DNA of 64,000 nt from JBOFLG01 sp051657745 (GCA_051657745.1 JBOFLG010000117.1:5825-69824), one strand, 5' to 3'. Positions 35,020 to 43,221 are shown, counted from the stretch's first letter. Translations and numbers: made by a program. Notes: generated by a model from the sequence alone, not told the origin.

Positions 35020-35395
35020 GGTCTTCTCCTGGTCGAACGACAGATGACGGGCGTAGACACGTCGTCGGCCGATGGCGAGACAGCGAGCATGACGAGCCTC
35101 GGACCGGGATGGTCCGTCGGCCGGTTCGACATCAGTGTCACCGGCGGGCCGGATGGGGTGGGGGTCACGCGCGGTGCGCACCTTGAGCGCAGCCAGCGCT
35201 CGTCATCACGGCAGGTCTTGAACAATAGCAGCGCGCAGCAGACTGCCCGACCGGGTGCGCTCCTGCCCAACGCGGGCTCGCACTCCCGTGCCCTCCTCGA
35301 ACGCCGGGCTGGACCGATCACCGCCACTCCCCCCGGCACTCCGTAGAGCCGACACCGATCACCGGGGCGCCGAGCACTCACAGCAACAACGCGAC
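35020..35395. other. Intergenic region upstream of the RNA helicase
   Basis: This 376-bp stretch should hold the helicase promoter and the edge of a decayed insertion element. No intact gene, RNA or clear promoter pair was recognised. Confidence 0.4.
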
Positions 35396-35405
35396 GAGCC
35401 AACGG

Positions 35406-35735
35406 TTGCTGGCCAGACCGGCGGTGAACTCCCGGCTGGTCCGCTGCATCCCGATCACCATCAAAGCCAACCAGCCGACCCTGCCGGGCGCCGCCAAGAA
35501 CCTGCCCTGCGCCACAGTCCCGGCCGGGTCGACCTCCACCGAACGCGGCCACGGCAGAAAGGCCAGGCGCACCATCACAGTCATCGACATTCCCGACCTT
35601 ACCGACTTCCCCGGCGCCGCCCGGGTCACCCAACTACGCCGCACCACCAAAGCAGCAAGGAATACCGTTGAGGTCGTCTATCTGATCACCTCAGCCGACC
35701 ACGACGCACCCCAGCCACACTCGCCGCCTGGGCCC
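35406..35735 (+). pseudogene. Remnant of an ISAs1-type transposase
   Basis: The translated segment contains TIKANQPTLPGAAKNLPC, then TERGHGRKARRTITVIDIPD, FPGAARVTQLRR and TVEVVYLITS, in the order and spacing of the C-terminal half of ISAs1-family DDE transposases (KGNQPTL ... RGHGR-E-R ... VYAITSL). The N-terminal half with the first catalytic residues and the terminal domain are absent, and no intact terminal inverted repeats were found. It is therefore a degraded fragment. It marks the left part of a decayed accessory zone reaching about 36.85 kb. Confidence 0.7.
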
Positions 35736-35991
35736 AACGCACGGGTCGCGCAGAGGTTGGATGGCGGCGCTACGACCAGGGGGTGATGTGGTCGATGGTC
35801 AACTCGGCGCGGTGGAGTTCCGGATGCACCCGTTGTCCGCTCGCCTGGACGCGGCAGCGTCGGATCGCCAACTCGCCGGTGCTGCCGTGGACCCGGACCC
35901 GCCACAGCCAGGTCCGACAGGTGATCGCGAATTGAGGGCAAGACCATCCGTGGACACGTATCGGCTCGACGCAGATCCGCCTCTGCTCTGC

Positions 35992-36399
35992 TCAAACGGT
36001 AGGAGTGTCGAGCATCCGAGGAGGTGAAGGCGGTCCGATCCAATATGGAGGGGTAATCGCCCTGACACTGGTCTTCCACGACGAGCAGCTCGGGCACTGT
36101 GGAGGCTGTACCGGAGGGGCAATCGCCCTGACACTGGTCTTCCACGACGAGCAGCTCGGGCAATGTGGAGGCCTTACCGGAGGGACAATCGCGCTGGCAA
36201 TGGATTTGGGGGGCCTTACTACAGGGACGCCGTACGCTTTTGAGGGCTTTATCGGTGTCGAGGGCTGTGAGGAGCGCAATGAACTGGTGCCGCTATCGCT
36301 AATCTCAGCTCCGGTGGCAAGGTGACCCGGGCCGGCGCTCGAAGCAACTACGAGCAGAGCAGCAACAGCGGCGAGTTTCTTCATCGCGGTGTCGTTCAT
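35992..36399 (-). CDS. Predicted secreted protein with Cys-Pro-Ser-Cys repeats
   Basis: The frame encodes about 135 residues: a signal peptide (MKKLAAVAALLVVASSAGPG, cleavage probably near GHLATGA), a short Ser/Thr region, then two 22-residue repeats of the type PPxCPSCSSWKTSVRAI-PP and a degenerate third (SIASAIVPPVRPP). The CPSC motif could be a disulfide or metal site. Starts at 36399 (MNDTAMKK) and 36384 (MKKLAAV) lie in a 15-bp direct duplication; neither has a Shine-Dalgarno. The opposite strand is also open through the repeats, so the coding call rests mainly on the signal peptide. Upstream lie a (GGTGA)8 tract and a palindrome. Confidence 0.5.
   Translation of the reverse strand: MNDTAMKKLAAVAALLVVASSAGPGHLATGAEISDSGTSSLRSSQPSTPIKPSKAYGVPVVRPPKSIASAIVPPVRPPHCPSCSSWKTSVRAIAPPVQPPQCPSCSSWKTSVRAITPPYWIGPPSPPRMLDTPTV
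36055..36186. repeat. Two 66-bp tandem repeats
   Basis: The unit starts AATCGCCCTGACACTGGTCT; copies begin at 36055 and 36121. The first 42 bases are identical and the last 24 differ at a few positions. They encode the CPSC repeats on the minus strand. With only two copies and no unique spacers this is not a CRISPR array. Confidence 0.93.
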
Positions 36400-36506
36400 C
36401 GCGGTGTCGTTTTTGTCTCGGGTACGTCGCAACAGACGAATCATGAATACAAAAGTATCTGCGGTCGGCCTCAGCCGCATCTGCAACGCCTGACCGATCC
36501 CGGCGC

Positions 36507-36546
36507 GGTGAGGTGAGGTGAGGTGAGGTGAGGTGAGGTGAGGTGA
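36507..36546. repeat. (GGTGA)8 pentanucleotide microsatellite
   Basis: Eight perfect copies of GGTGA run from 36507 to 36546. The tract is about 110 bp upstream of the secreted-protein start and downstream of a broken permease gene. A five-base unit changes reading frame and promoter spacing when copy number slips. Confidence 0.97.
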
Positions 36547-36602
36547 GTGTCCCCCCGGGGTGGTCTTGCCGTGGCCCACCCGACGCACGGATGTCCAGCC
36601 AA

Positions 36603-36631
36603 GCCGACGCAGTTCGTCGAACTGCGTCGGC
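36603..36631. repeat. Perfect 29-bp palindrome
   Basis: GCCGACGCAGTTCG, a single T, then CGAACTGCGTCGGC: 14-bp arms with a one-base centre. As DNA it could be an operator or mobile-element end; as RNA it forms a tight hairpin that could terminate transcription on either strand. It falls inside the degraded permease reading frame. Confidence 0.9.
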
Positions 36632-36639
36632 GAGGTCCT

Positions 36640-36854
36640 GACGGTCGGTGCCACCACCACCAGCGGCGCGACCAGCGTGGTGAGCACGTCTCTCGGGCGA
36701 GCCTTGCGCACCCAGAAATACCAGACCACGGCTACCTAGGTGAGCGTCTGCACTACGAGAATCATGGCCGCCCCGAGGATGACGAGCAGCCCGTGAGATG
36801 TTGACGGACGGCACGAGTTGACGCCGCAGCCGCGTCCACCGGCAAAGACCAGGG
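36640..36854 (-). pseudogene. Broken fragment of an APC-type permease gene
   Basis: Read on the minus strand the frame contains SHGLLVILGAAMILVVQTLT, an in-frame TAG (36738-36736), then VAVVWYFWVRKARPRDVLTT and LVAPLVV. This is the style of the C-terminal membrane segments of actinobacterial APC permeases. The rest of the gene is missing and the frame is interrupted, so this is a remnant. The VanZ-like gene directly precedes it on the same strand. Confidence 0.5.
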
Positions 36855-37256
36855 CTAGGTCGACTCCCTCGGGGAACGGCGCGAGTCGCGACGGCTGACC
36901 GCCGTCCACACCAGCCATCCGCACAGCACCCCGAGAAGATCGGCGACCACGTCCCACACGTCGCCGGAGCGAGCCGGCAGGACCGTTGCCTGCACCACCT
37001 CGCTGAGCACTCCGTGCGCCGCGAAAGCCGCAACGACCGCACGCACGGCGAAGCCCGCGAGCAGCGCGAGCAGCACCGGCAGCAGAAACACGACGACGTG
37101 CACCACCTTGTCGGCTCCGGGCAGGGACGACGGTGGCGCCACCCCACGCGGCAGGTAAAGCACCAGAACCTGCACGAGAACCGCGGCCGCCAGCCAGAGC
37201 CGACGACGGGCCAGCGACGCACTACGCGGCCTCACGTCATCCGCCGTCGTGACCAC
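36855..37256 (-). CDS. VanZ-like membrane protein
   Basis: A 133-residue protein with four hydrophobic segments (LWLAAAVLVQVLVLYLPRG, VHVVVFLLPVLLALLAGFAV, RAVVAAFAAHGVLSEVVQA, WDVVADLLGVLCGWLVW). GADKVVHVVVF, the SEVVQA stretch and SGDVWDVVADLLGV are the conserved VanZ-family elements. VanZ confers low-level teicoplanin resistance in enterococci, but most relatives have no known role. The gene starts 84 bp after the malic enzyme stop and on the same strand. Confidence 0.85.
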   Translation of the reverse strand: MVTTADDVRPRSASLARRRLWLAAAVLVQVLVLYLPRGVAPPSSLPGADKVVHVVVFLLPVLLALLAGFAVRAVVAAFAAHGVLSEVVQATVLPARSGDVWDVVADLLGVLCGWLVWTAVSRRDSRRSPREST

Positions 37257-37340
37257 CTCACACCACGTGCGACGATCAGGCCCAGGCCACCCATCGCAGC
37301 GGCGCCGGGCGTGGTTCGCAACAGGCCGACCATGCCGCGC

Positions 37341-38753
37341 TCAGCAGCTGGCACGGCCGACAGCAGCCCGCACCGCATCCGCCACAACGGTACTGACCTC
37401 CGGGTGGAACACCGACGGCACGATGTAGGTGGCATTGCGCTCGTCGTCGCGAACCACGTCAGCGAGCGCGTCGGCGGCCGCCAAGAGCACCTCCATGGTG
37501 ACGTGCTTGGTGCCGGAGTCGATCAGGCCCCGGAATACCCCAGGGAACACCAGCACATTGTTGATCTGGTTGGCGAAGTCCGACCGGCCGGTGGCCACCA
37601 CCGCCGCGTGCCGGGCCGCGACCTCGGGGTCGATCTCCGGCACGGGGTTGGCCATCGCGAACACCACACTGTCCGCGGCCATGGACGCGATGTCGGCCTC
37701 GGTGAGCAGGTTCGGTGCCGACACTCCGACAAACACGTCCGCGCCCCGGATCGCGTCGGCGAGGGTTCCGGACACCCCCTCGGCATTGGTGTGCTCGGCG
37801 ATCCAGGTGTGGTTGGGATGGTCGCCGGAGACCACGTCGGCGCGCTCCCGGTGCACGATGCCGTCGATATCGGCCACCACCACATGGTGCGCCCCGGCGT
37901 GCAGCAACAGTTTGAGGATGGCGGTGCCGGCCGCACCCGCACCGCTCATCACCAGCCGGACGTCCTCGAGCCGCTTGCCCACGACGCGCAGCGCGTTGCG
38001 CAGCGCGGCCAGCGCGACGATGGCGGTGCCGTGCTGGTCGTCGTGAAAGACCGGGATGTCGAGTTCGGCGCGCAGCCGGGCCTCGATCTCGAAGCACCGC
38101 GGCGCGGAGATGTCCTCGAGGTTGATGCCGGCAAAGACCGGGGCGATGGCCTTGACCGTGCGCACGATCTCGTCGGTGTCCGTGGTGTCGAGACAGATGG
38201 GGAACGCATCGATCCCGGCAAACCGCTTGAACAGGGCGGCCTTTCCCTCCATCACGGGGAGGGCCGCGAGCGGGCCGATCGCTCCCAGACCCAGCACGGC
38301 AGTGCCATCGGTGACCACCGCGACGGTGTTTCGCTTGATGGTCAACCGCCGAGCGTCATCCGGGTTGCTCGCGATTGCCTCGCAGACCCGAGCGACGCCG
38401 GGCGTGTAGATGAGCGACAGGTCGTCGCGGGTGCGGATCGGCAGCTTCGGCTCCACCGACAGCTTGCCGCCGAGGTGCACCAGGAAGGTGCGGTCGGACA
38501 CCTTCCCGATCTCGACACCGTCGACCTGCCGCATCTGCTCCACGACTGCCTCAGCATGCTCCGGGTCACGCGTCGACATGGTCAGGTCGAGACGCACCTT
38601 GGTCGCCCCGGACGCGGTGACGTCGAGGCCGGTGACCACGGCACCGGCGCGTTCGATGAGCCCGGTCATCTCGCTGACCGCAGTGGCGCGGGCGGGGAGC
38701 ACGATACGGACGGTGACGGAGTTGGCGATGGATGGCGCAGACGGCATGTCCAC
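37341..38753 (-). CDS. NAD-dependent malic enzyme with N-terminal ACT domain
   Basis: The 470-residue enzyme decarboxylates malate to pyruvate. Residues about 10-85 form an ACT-like regulatory domain (VRIVLPARATAVSEMTGLIE, TRDPEHAEAVVEQMR). The malic core follows: SLIYTPGVARVCEAI, KRNTVAVVTDGTAVLGLG, GKAALFKRFAGIDAFPICLD, VFHDDQHGTAIVALAAL, the NAD-binding VMSGAGAAGTAI, and MANPVPEIDP. An ACT domain suggests allosteric control by an amino acid. GTG at 38753 or ATG at 38747 may start translation. Its role complements pyruvate carboxylase at 49 kb, balancing C4 and C3 pools. Confidence 0.95.
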   Translation of the reverse strand: MDMPSAPSIANSVTVRIVLPARATAVSEMTGLIERAGAVVTGLDVTASGATKVRLDLTMSTRDPEHAEAVVEQMRQVDGVEIGKVSDRTFLVHLGGKLSVEPKLPIRTRDDLSLIYTPGVARVCEAIASNPDDARRLTIKRNTVAVVTDGTAVLGLGAIGPLAALPVMEGKAALFKRFAGIDAFPICLDTTDTDEIVRTVKAIAPVFAGINLEDISAPRCFEIEARLRAELDIPVFHDDQHGTAIVALAALRNALRVVGKRLEDVRLVMSGAGAAGTAILKLLLHAGAHHVVVADIDGIVHRERADVVSGDHPNHTWIAEHTNAEGVSGTLADAIRGADVFVGVSAPNLLTEADIASMAADSVVFAMANPVPEIDPEVAARHAAVVATGRSDFANQINNVLVFPGVFRGLIDSGTKHVTMEVLLAAADALADVVRDDERNATYIVPSVFHPEVSTVVADAVRAAVGRASC

Positions 38754-38835
38754 GATTCAACCCTGAAACCTGCGGTGCGGCCGAAACGGCACGCTCGGCG
38801 GCGGTGCGCACCGTCGCTCCGCTACGGTGACCGCC

Positions 38836-39459
38836 ATGCCCGACCGCGTCGATGTCGTCGGAACTGGTTCCGCCTCGGCGGTGCCCGACATCGTCGTGGT
38901 CGATGCCCGAGTCCAGGTGGATGCCGGGGACGTTGCCTCCGCTCTGGCCGACGCTGCGGCCCGGGTCACCGCCGCACTCCAGGTGGCCGCTGACCATGGT
39001 GTCGCCGGCACGGACCGGCGCACGACCGGTATCGGCACGTCGCCACGGTGGGACGGTGACGGGCGCGCCATCGCCGGGTACACCGCGCACCAGACCGTGC
39101 GTCTCACGATCCGGGACCGCGACCACACCGGGGCCGTGCTCGCCGCCGTTGCCGAGGCCGCCGGAGATGCGTTCGGTGTCGACACGCTCTCGCTTCAGAT
39201 CACCGACCGGAGTCCGCTGATGACGCGGGCTCGCGAGGCGGCCTTCGCCGATGCGCGGGCGACAGCGGAGCAGTTGGCCCGGCTCGCTGACCGGACCCTC
39301 GGCCCCGTGCTCCGGGTCACCGAGCAGCCGGGCACCGACCACCCGATGGCCGCGCTGCGGACGATGTCGACCGAGGCGATGGACGGGATGCCGCTCGCCG
39401 CCGGGGAGTCGACGGTCACCGCCACGGTGGCGGTGCGGTTCGGGCTCGGCCCGGCGTGA
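38836..39459 (+). CDS. SIMPL domain protein (DUF541)
   Basis: The 207-residue protein shows the SIMPL pattern: VDVVGTGSASAVPDIVVVDA, a helical middle and GYTAHQTVRLTIRDRD, ending with TVTATVAVRFGLG. Many relatives are periplasmic, but this one lacks a signal peptide and is likely cytoplasmic. The family has no firm function. The ATG at 38836 is preferred to a GTG nine bases earlier. Its stop overlaps the start of the next gene (GTGA). Confidence 0.87.
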   Translation: MPDRVDVVGTGSASAVPDIVVVDARVQVDAGDVASALADAAARVTAALQVAADHGVAGTDRRTTGIGTSPRWDGDGRAIAGYTAHQTVRLTIRDRDHTGAVLAAVAEAAGDAFGVDTLSLQITDRSPLMTRAREAAFADARATAEQLARLADRTLGPVLRVTEQPGTDHPMAALRTMSTEAMDGMPLAAGESTVTATVAVRFGLGPA

Positions 39460-40064
39460 GCGGTGTCGACGCGCTGGGCTGGTTCGGTTCGGCCCTGCTG
39501 GTCATCTCGCTCCTCCAGGCCCGCATCCTCCGGCTCCGGGTGCTCAACACGCTGGCGTGCGTCATCCTCGTGGTCTTCAACGCGCTCGTCGAGGTCTGGC
39601 CGATGGTGGCGATGAACGTGGTACTCGCCGGCATCAACGGGTGGTTCATCGTGCGGGTGCTTGCCGAGCGTCGTGGCGACGAGGCGTACGCGGTGCTGGA
39701 GGTCGACGAGTGCGACGTGTATCTGCAGCACTTCCTTCAAGTGCACGCCGTCGACATCTCCCGGTTCTTCCCGGGGTTTGTGGCCGGCACGGGGCGGTTG
39801 GCCTACCTCGTGCAGTACGGCGACGAAACCGCCGGCGCGGTCATCGTGCGGGATGCCGGTGACGGCACCGCCCAGGTCGAGCTCGACTACGTGACGCCCC
39901 GGTTCCGCGACCTGGCGCCAGGCGAGTTCGTCTTCCGGCGCTCGGGCCTGTTCCGCGACAGGGGCTTTCGGCGCGTCCTCACCGCGCCCGGGATGATCGA
40001 GCCTTACTACGGCCGGCTCGGCCTCATCCGCGACGGCGACCGGTTCCGACTCGACCTCGGCTGA
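39456..40064 (+). CDS. YgjV-like membrane protein with soluble C-terminal domain
   Basis: The 202-residue protein has three membrane segments in the first 70 residues (DALGWFGSALLVISLLQA, LNTLACVILVVFNALVEVW, MVAMNVVLAGINGWFIV), matching the YgjV-type inner membrane family, and a soluble half (AYLVQYGDETAGAVIVRDAG ... YYGRLGLIRDGDRFRLDLG) that looks like a GNAT-related beta sheet without a clear acetyl-CoA loop. Function unknown. Translation is probably coupled to the SIMPL gene by the GTGA overlap. Confidence 0.75.
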   Translation: MSGVDALGWFGSALLVISLLQARILRLRVLNTLACVILVVFNALVEVWPMVAMNVVLAGINGWFIVRVLAERRGDEAYAVLEVDECDVYLQHFLQVHAVDISRFFPGFVAGTGRLAYLVQYGDETAGAVIVRDAGDGTAQVELDYVTPRFRDLAPGEFVFRRSGLFRDRGFRRVLTAPGMIEPYYGRLGLIRDGDRFRLDLG

Positions 40065-40087
40065 ACCTCACCCCGTGGTCTCATCGC

Positions 40088-41725
40088 TCAGGCGGCCACG
40101 TCGCGTCGGTCGCCCGGATCGGTGCGGTGCTGCCGGCCGGTGGGAGCGGACCAGGTGCAGGTTCCGTCGGGGGTCATCGCGACTGTCCAGCCGGCGTGAT
40201 GCTTGAACGCGTGGTGCGCGGGACACAGGCTGTGCAGGTTCTCTTCCGCAGTCTCCCCAGCTGGGTGGGGGATGACGTGGTCGAGGTGGCAGCGAGCCGC
40301 AGGCACCGAGCACCCGGGGAAGCGACAGCGCACGTCCCGGGCCCGGACCTTCGCGGCGAGGACCTTTCCCGGGCGATAGGTACGGCGTTGCTCCGGGGTT
40401 CCGTCGGCGGCGCCGTCAGTGCCCGGACCGACGCCGGTGAACCGGACCCGGGTATCGGGGTCGGCGAGCAGCGCGGTGACGGCCGACGGAAGCAGCCCGC
40501 TGGTGCCGGGCGCCTCGACCAAACCCTTCACGAACCACACCAGTGTCTCCAGACCCGGCGCGACCGGGACCGGGACCGCGCCGGAAGGCGACCGTTCAGC
40601 ACTGAGGTGGGCGTCGCGGCGCCCAGCTGGTGGAACCCTGGTGAGGAACGGATTGCCAGCGGTCTTCAGGTGCTCCCGTACGTCCTGCGCGAGCTGCCAC
40701 TCCAGCGCGCCCACCTCCACAGTGGCCCGAGTGACCCGGCCGGCAACGAGGTCGACGAGCACCGGGTCCATGGCGGGCCGTCCATCCGGTGTACTCATCT
40801 GCCGTCCGGTGACGCCGGCCATGATCACGGCATCCGGGTCGGGCCGCGTCACCAACGCCTCGGATGCGACGGAGTCGGTAGGAACGAGAATCTCCGCGAT
40901 GGTCTCCACGTGCGTATTCGCCATCGCCAGGTTCACCAGCGCGTCGACTCGCGCCGCCGCCACGCTGCGCCGGGTCCCGGCCACCGCGTCGGCGGCCAGG
41001 TACTGGTCGGCGACGGCCTCCACCGCCGCGTGCAGCCGACGCGACTCCTCGTCCGGGACGTCGGCGGTCCACCGCATCAAGCCCGGCACGCCCGACGGCT
41101 GGATGCGCAGCCCCCGCTGTCGCGGCGCGTCCGCCCGGGCCTGCTCCGCGCCGTCGGGGGCGGCCTTGACCGCAGCCGCGGCGGCGCGCTCGGCGAGCCG
41201 AGGCTTCGGGAGCCCGGCCACATCGACCGCGTACAGCCGCGCCTCGAACTCACCCAGACGCTCCCACGTCACGTTCTGCGCGGCGTCGACCACAGCGTCG
41301 ACCCGCCACGGCTCCAGCACCCCGCCCCTCGCCCGGGCGAGGGTTGCCGGCAGCTCCATCAACTGCCGCGCCCGGGACACCCGGGTGCGCATCGTTCGTG
41401 GCGAGATGTTCAGCAACGGCGCCAGCGACGCTGCCGCGACCTGTTCCGGATCCGGCACCCCCACCGTCGTCCGACCCGCCGCGACCAGGTCGACCCGGTG
41501 CTCCTCCACGACATCCACGGTCAGCTCTGCACACCGGTCCACCGCTACCGCCTGCATTGCGTGCGACCACGACGCGACCCGCTGGGTGGCGAGCACCACC
41601 GCTTCCACCGCACCGGCATTCATGCCGCCGACCTCCTCCGGCCCGAGCTCCCCGATCAGCACGGCAAGTCGAGCCGGAGGCGCGCCATGCACCCGCTCAA
41701 GCGTCCATACCTCCGTCTGCTCCAT
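40088..41725 (-). CDS. DUF222/HNH endonuclease domain protein
   Basis: The 545-residue protein has an N-terminal helical DUF222 region and a C-terminal HNH nuclease-like domain: CRFPGCSVPAARCHLDHVIP, then GETAEENLHSLCPAHHAFKH, with the CxxC-like cysteines and the DH/N/H metal site. Actinobacterial genomes often carry many copies of this family; biological function is unknown, though association with selfish or defence DNA is discussed. The ATG at 41725 (MEQTEVWTLERVHG) lies five bases after an extended -10 element, so the transcript may be leaderless; a GTG at 41740 lies inside the promoter. Confidence 0.9.
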   Translation of the reverse strand: MEQTEVWTLERVHGAPPARLAVLIGELGPEEVGGMNAGAVEAVVLATQRVASWSHAMQAVAVDRCAELTVDVVEEHRVDLVAAGRTTVGVPDPEQVAAASLAPLLNISPRTMRTRVSRARQLMELPATLARARGGVLEPWRVDAVVDAAQNVTWERLGEFEARLYAVDVAGLPKPRLAERAAAAAVKAAPDGAEQARADAPRQRGLRIQPSGVPGLMRWTADVPDEESRRLHAAVEAVADQYLAADAVAGTRRSVAAARVDALVNLAMANTHVETIAEILVPTDSVASEALVTRPDPDAVIMAGVTGRQMSTPDGRPAMDPVLVDLVAGRVTRATVEVGALEWQLAQDVREHLKTAGNPFLTRVPPAGRRDAHLSAERSPSGAVPVPVAPGLETLVWFVKGLVEAPGTSGLLPSAVTALLADPDTRVRFTGVGPGTDGAADGTPEQRRTYRPGKVLAAKVRARDVRCRFPGCSVPAARCHLDHVIPHPAGETAEENLHSLCPAHHAFKHHAGWTVAMTPDGTCTWSAPTGRQHRTDPGDRRDVAA

Positions 41726-41730
41726 GGTTG

Positions 41731-41739
41731 ATAATAGCA
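41731..41739 (-). promoter_or_regulatory. Extended -10 promoter of the DUF222/HNH gene
   Basis: TGCTATTAT on the minus strand is a TGn extended -10 followed by TATTAT. It ends five bases before the ATG, so the mRNA probably begins at or within a base or two of the start codon. No good -35 was seen. Confidence 0.6.
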
Positions 41740-41758
41740 CACATGTTCGACCGTGGCC

Positions 41759-42364
41759 TCAGGGCGCCGAGCGTGGGGCGAGGAGGCGGTGGACGACATC
41801 ATGCAGCTCGGCGCCGGCGGTCACGGGGTCGAAGCCGGCGTCGACCGTCATCCGGTCGAGCACGCCGTCGAGGACGACCTGGACCCAGCGCGCCAGCCGC
41901 TCAGGCGGGAGGTCGGTGCGCACCTCTCCCGCCGCCTGCGCGCGCCGCAGCACGGCACTCAACCCGCCGACGACGGCGTCGGAGTCGAGCCGAAGTGCGG
42001 CGTCGACCTTCGGCTCAGACATCACCGCCCCGACCGCGCGGACGAAGCCGGCGACCCGCGGGTCGGTCAACTCGGCGGCCGTGTGCGCGACGTACTCGTG
42101 CACCACCGCCAGGCCGTCGGCACGACCCGCGCGCGCGGCGAACCACTCCCGCTGCTCGGCGGTGCCCAACTCGAGGATGCCGAGCAGCACGTCCAGCTTG
42201 GTCGGGAAGTAGTGGAAGAACGTGCCCGACCCCACGCCGGCGGTGCGGCAGATCTCGGCGGTGGTCGCGCCGGCGTAGCCGCGCCGGGCCAGGCAGGTGA
42301 TCGACGCGTCGATGATCACGAGCCGCCGCGCGGCGTGCCGGACGGGGTCGACGGTGCGGGCCAC
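41759..42364 (-). CDS. TetR family transcriptional regulator
   Basis: The 201-residue regulator has the TetR helix-turn-helix at residues about 15-60 (IDASITCLARRGYAGATTAE, ICRTAGVGSGTFFHYFPTK) and a helical ligand-binding domain of normal length. It is divergent from the membrane protein gene at 42411, with a 46-bp shared region that contains promoters for both and an AGAG-N6-CTCT inverted repeat. It probably represses both itself and that gene. The GTG start has no Shine-Dalgarno and lies 8 bases from a -10 (leaderless or nearly so). Confidence 0.93.
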   Translation of the reverse strand: MARTVDPVRHAARRLVIIDASITCLARRGYAGATTAEICRTAGVGSGTFFHYFPTKLDVLLGILELGTAEQREWFAARAGRADGLAVVHEYVAHTAAELTDPRVAGFVRAVGAVMSEPKVDAALRLDSDAVVGGLSAVLRRAQAAGEVRTDLPPERLARWVQVVLDGVLDRMTVDAGFDPVTAGAELHDVVHRLLAPRSAP

Positions 42365-42372
42365 ATCGTCAT

Positions 42373-42403
42373 TCTATAAATAGAGTGGATGCTCTGTTAA
42401 TAT
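42373..42403. promoter_or_regulatory. Overlapping divergent promoters with TetR operator candidate
   Basis: Minus strand: TTAACA (42400-42395) and TATAGA (42378-42373), 16-bp spacer, drive tetR. Plus strand: extended -10 TGTTAATAT (42395-42403) drives the 42411 gene. AGAG-TGGATG-CTCT at 42382-42395 is an inverted repeat within the tetR spacer and directly upstream of the plus-strand -10, so one bound dimer could block both. Confidence 0.55.
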
Positions 42404-42410
42404 GCCCGTC

Positions 42411-43169
42411 ATGGGGAGCGCAGAACCCGGCCGTTGGCATCTTGACGAGGACGAGGTCGCCCATGAGGTCACCATCGAGGAGGGCGCGTTCCGCCGGACC
42501 CTGACGTGGTCGGTCTGCGGCGAGCGGCTGGCGACGCAGACGACGTCGGACGAGCGCGTGGTGCTGACCGCCGCCGGGAGAGGGTCGGTCGGCATCCGGC
42601 TGCCGTCGTGGATCGGCCCGGCTCGTCGGGTGACGTTCCACGCCATCGGCGAGGGCGGCGACGAGGCGGCCCGGGCTGCCGCCTGGACCGGCCTCGGCGG
42701 GGTCGACCTGGCGCCCGAGCCCGGCAGCCGGGCGGCCCGGCGCGAGGCGTGGATCCGCGCGCACCCTCGTCTGCACGCCGCTCGGGCCGGGACCCTCGCC
42801 GCACTCGCCGTCGTCGCGACCCCGCTGCTGCTCTGGCTGTGGAACCTGCTCGACCTGCCCCCGATCAGCATCGTCGGGCCGGTCGACTGGCCCAACCTCC
42901 CCCGCATCCCGTGGCCCGACCTGCCGACCGCCCCGTGGCCCGACATCGACTGGCCCGACCTGCCCGACTTGACGCTCCCGGCGTGGCTGCGCGACCTACT
43001 GTCGTGGGCGAAGTACGTCTGGCCCGTGCTGCTCGCGGTCGCGATCGCCCACGGCGAGGTGCGCCGGCGCCGCCACCAGGACGCCCGCCGCAAGGGAGTG
43101 CCCGGCGCGCCAGAGCCCAGCGGGGGCGATGACCACGGCAGCCCCGCGGCGACCGACGGTCGGCGCTGA
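42411..43169 (+). CDS. Membrane protein with Trp-Pro-x-Leu-Pro repeats, TetR-divergent
   Basis: The 252-residue protein has a soluble N-terminal domain of about 115 residues (VAHEVTIEEGAFRRTLTWSV ...), a membrane segment (LAALAVVATPLLLWLWNLL), a loop built of repeated WPxLP/WPDxD units (WPNLP, PWPDLP, PWPDID, WPDLPDLTLP), a second hydrophobic segment (YVWPVLLAVAIAHG) and a basic tail. No family is recognised. The ATG at 42411 lies 8 bases past the extended -10 and fits a leaderless transcript; an in-frame ATG at 42402 falls inside the -10. The divergent TetR regulator probably controls it, which hints at a role in response to a small molecule. Confidence 0.72.
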   Translation: MGSAEPGRWHLDEDEVAHEVTIEEGAFRRTLTWSVCGERLATQTTSDERVVLTAAGRGSVGIRLPSWIGPARRVTFHAIGEGGDEAARAAAWTGLGGVDLAPEPGSRAARREAWIRAHPRLHAARAGTLAALAVVATPLLLWLWNLLDLPPISIVGPVDWPNLPRIPWPDLPTAPWPDIDWPDLPDLTLPAWLRDLLSWAKYVWPVLLAVAIAHGEVRRRRHQDARRKGVPGAPEPSGGDDHGSPAATDGRR

Positions 43170-43174
43170 ACGAC

Positions 43175-43211
43175 GACGGCCCGGCCTCGCGGGATGCGAG
43201 ACCGGGCCGTC
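43175..43211. terminator. Bidirectional terminator hairpin between 42411 gene and tmRNA
   Basis: GACGGCCCGG (43175-43184) pairs with CCGGGCCGTC (43202-43211), and inside it CTCGC (43186-43190) pairs with GCGAG (43196-43200) around GGGAT. This long, near-perfect stem sits six bases after the plus-strand stop codon and about 30 bases past the minus-strand tmRNA 3' end, so it can serve both. Confidence 0.75.
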
Positions 43212-43221
43212 GATGCGAGCT

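Noticed and set aside
36055..36186. Possible CRISPR array in the 66-bp repeats
   Set aside because: Only two copies, the variable part is nearly the same in both, and no cas gene is nearby; the repeats encode a protein repeat.
36005..36325. Plus-strand ORF with GGxIALTLVFHDEQLG repeats
   Set aside because: The same repeats are open in several frames; only the minus-strand frame has a signal peptide, so it was preferred.
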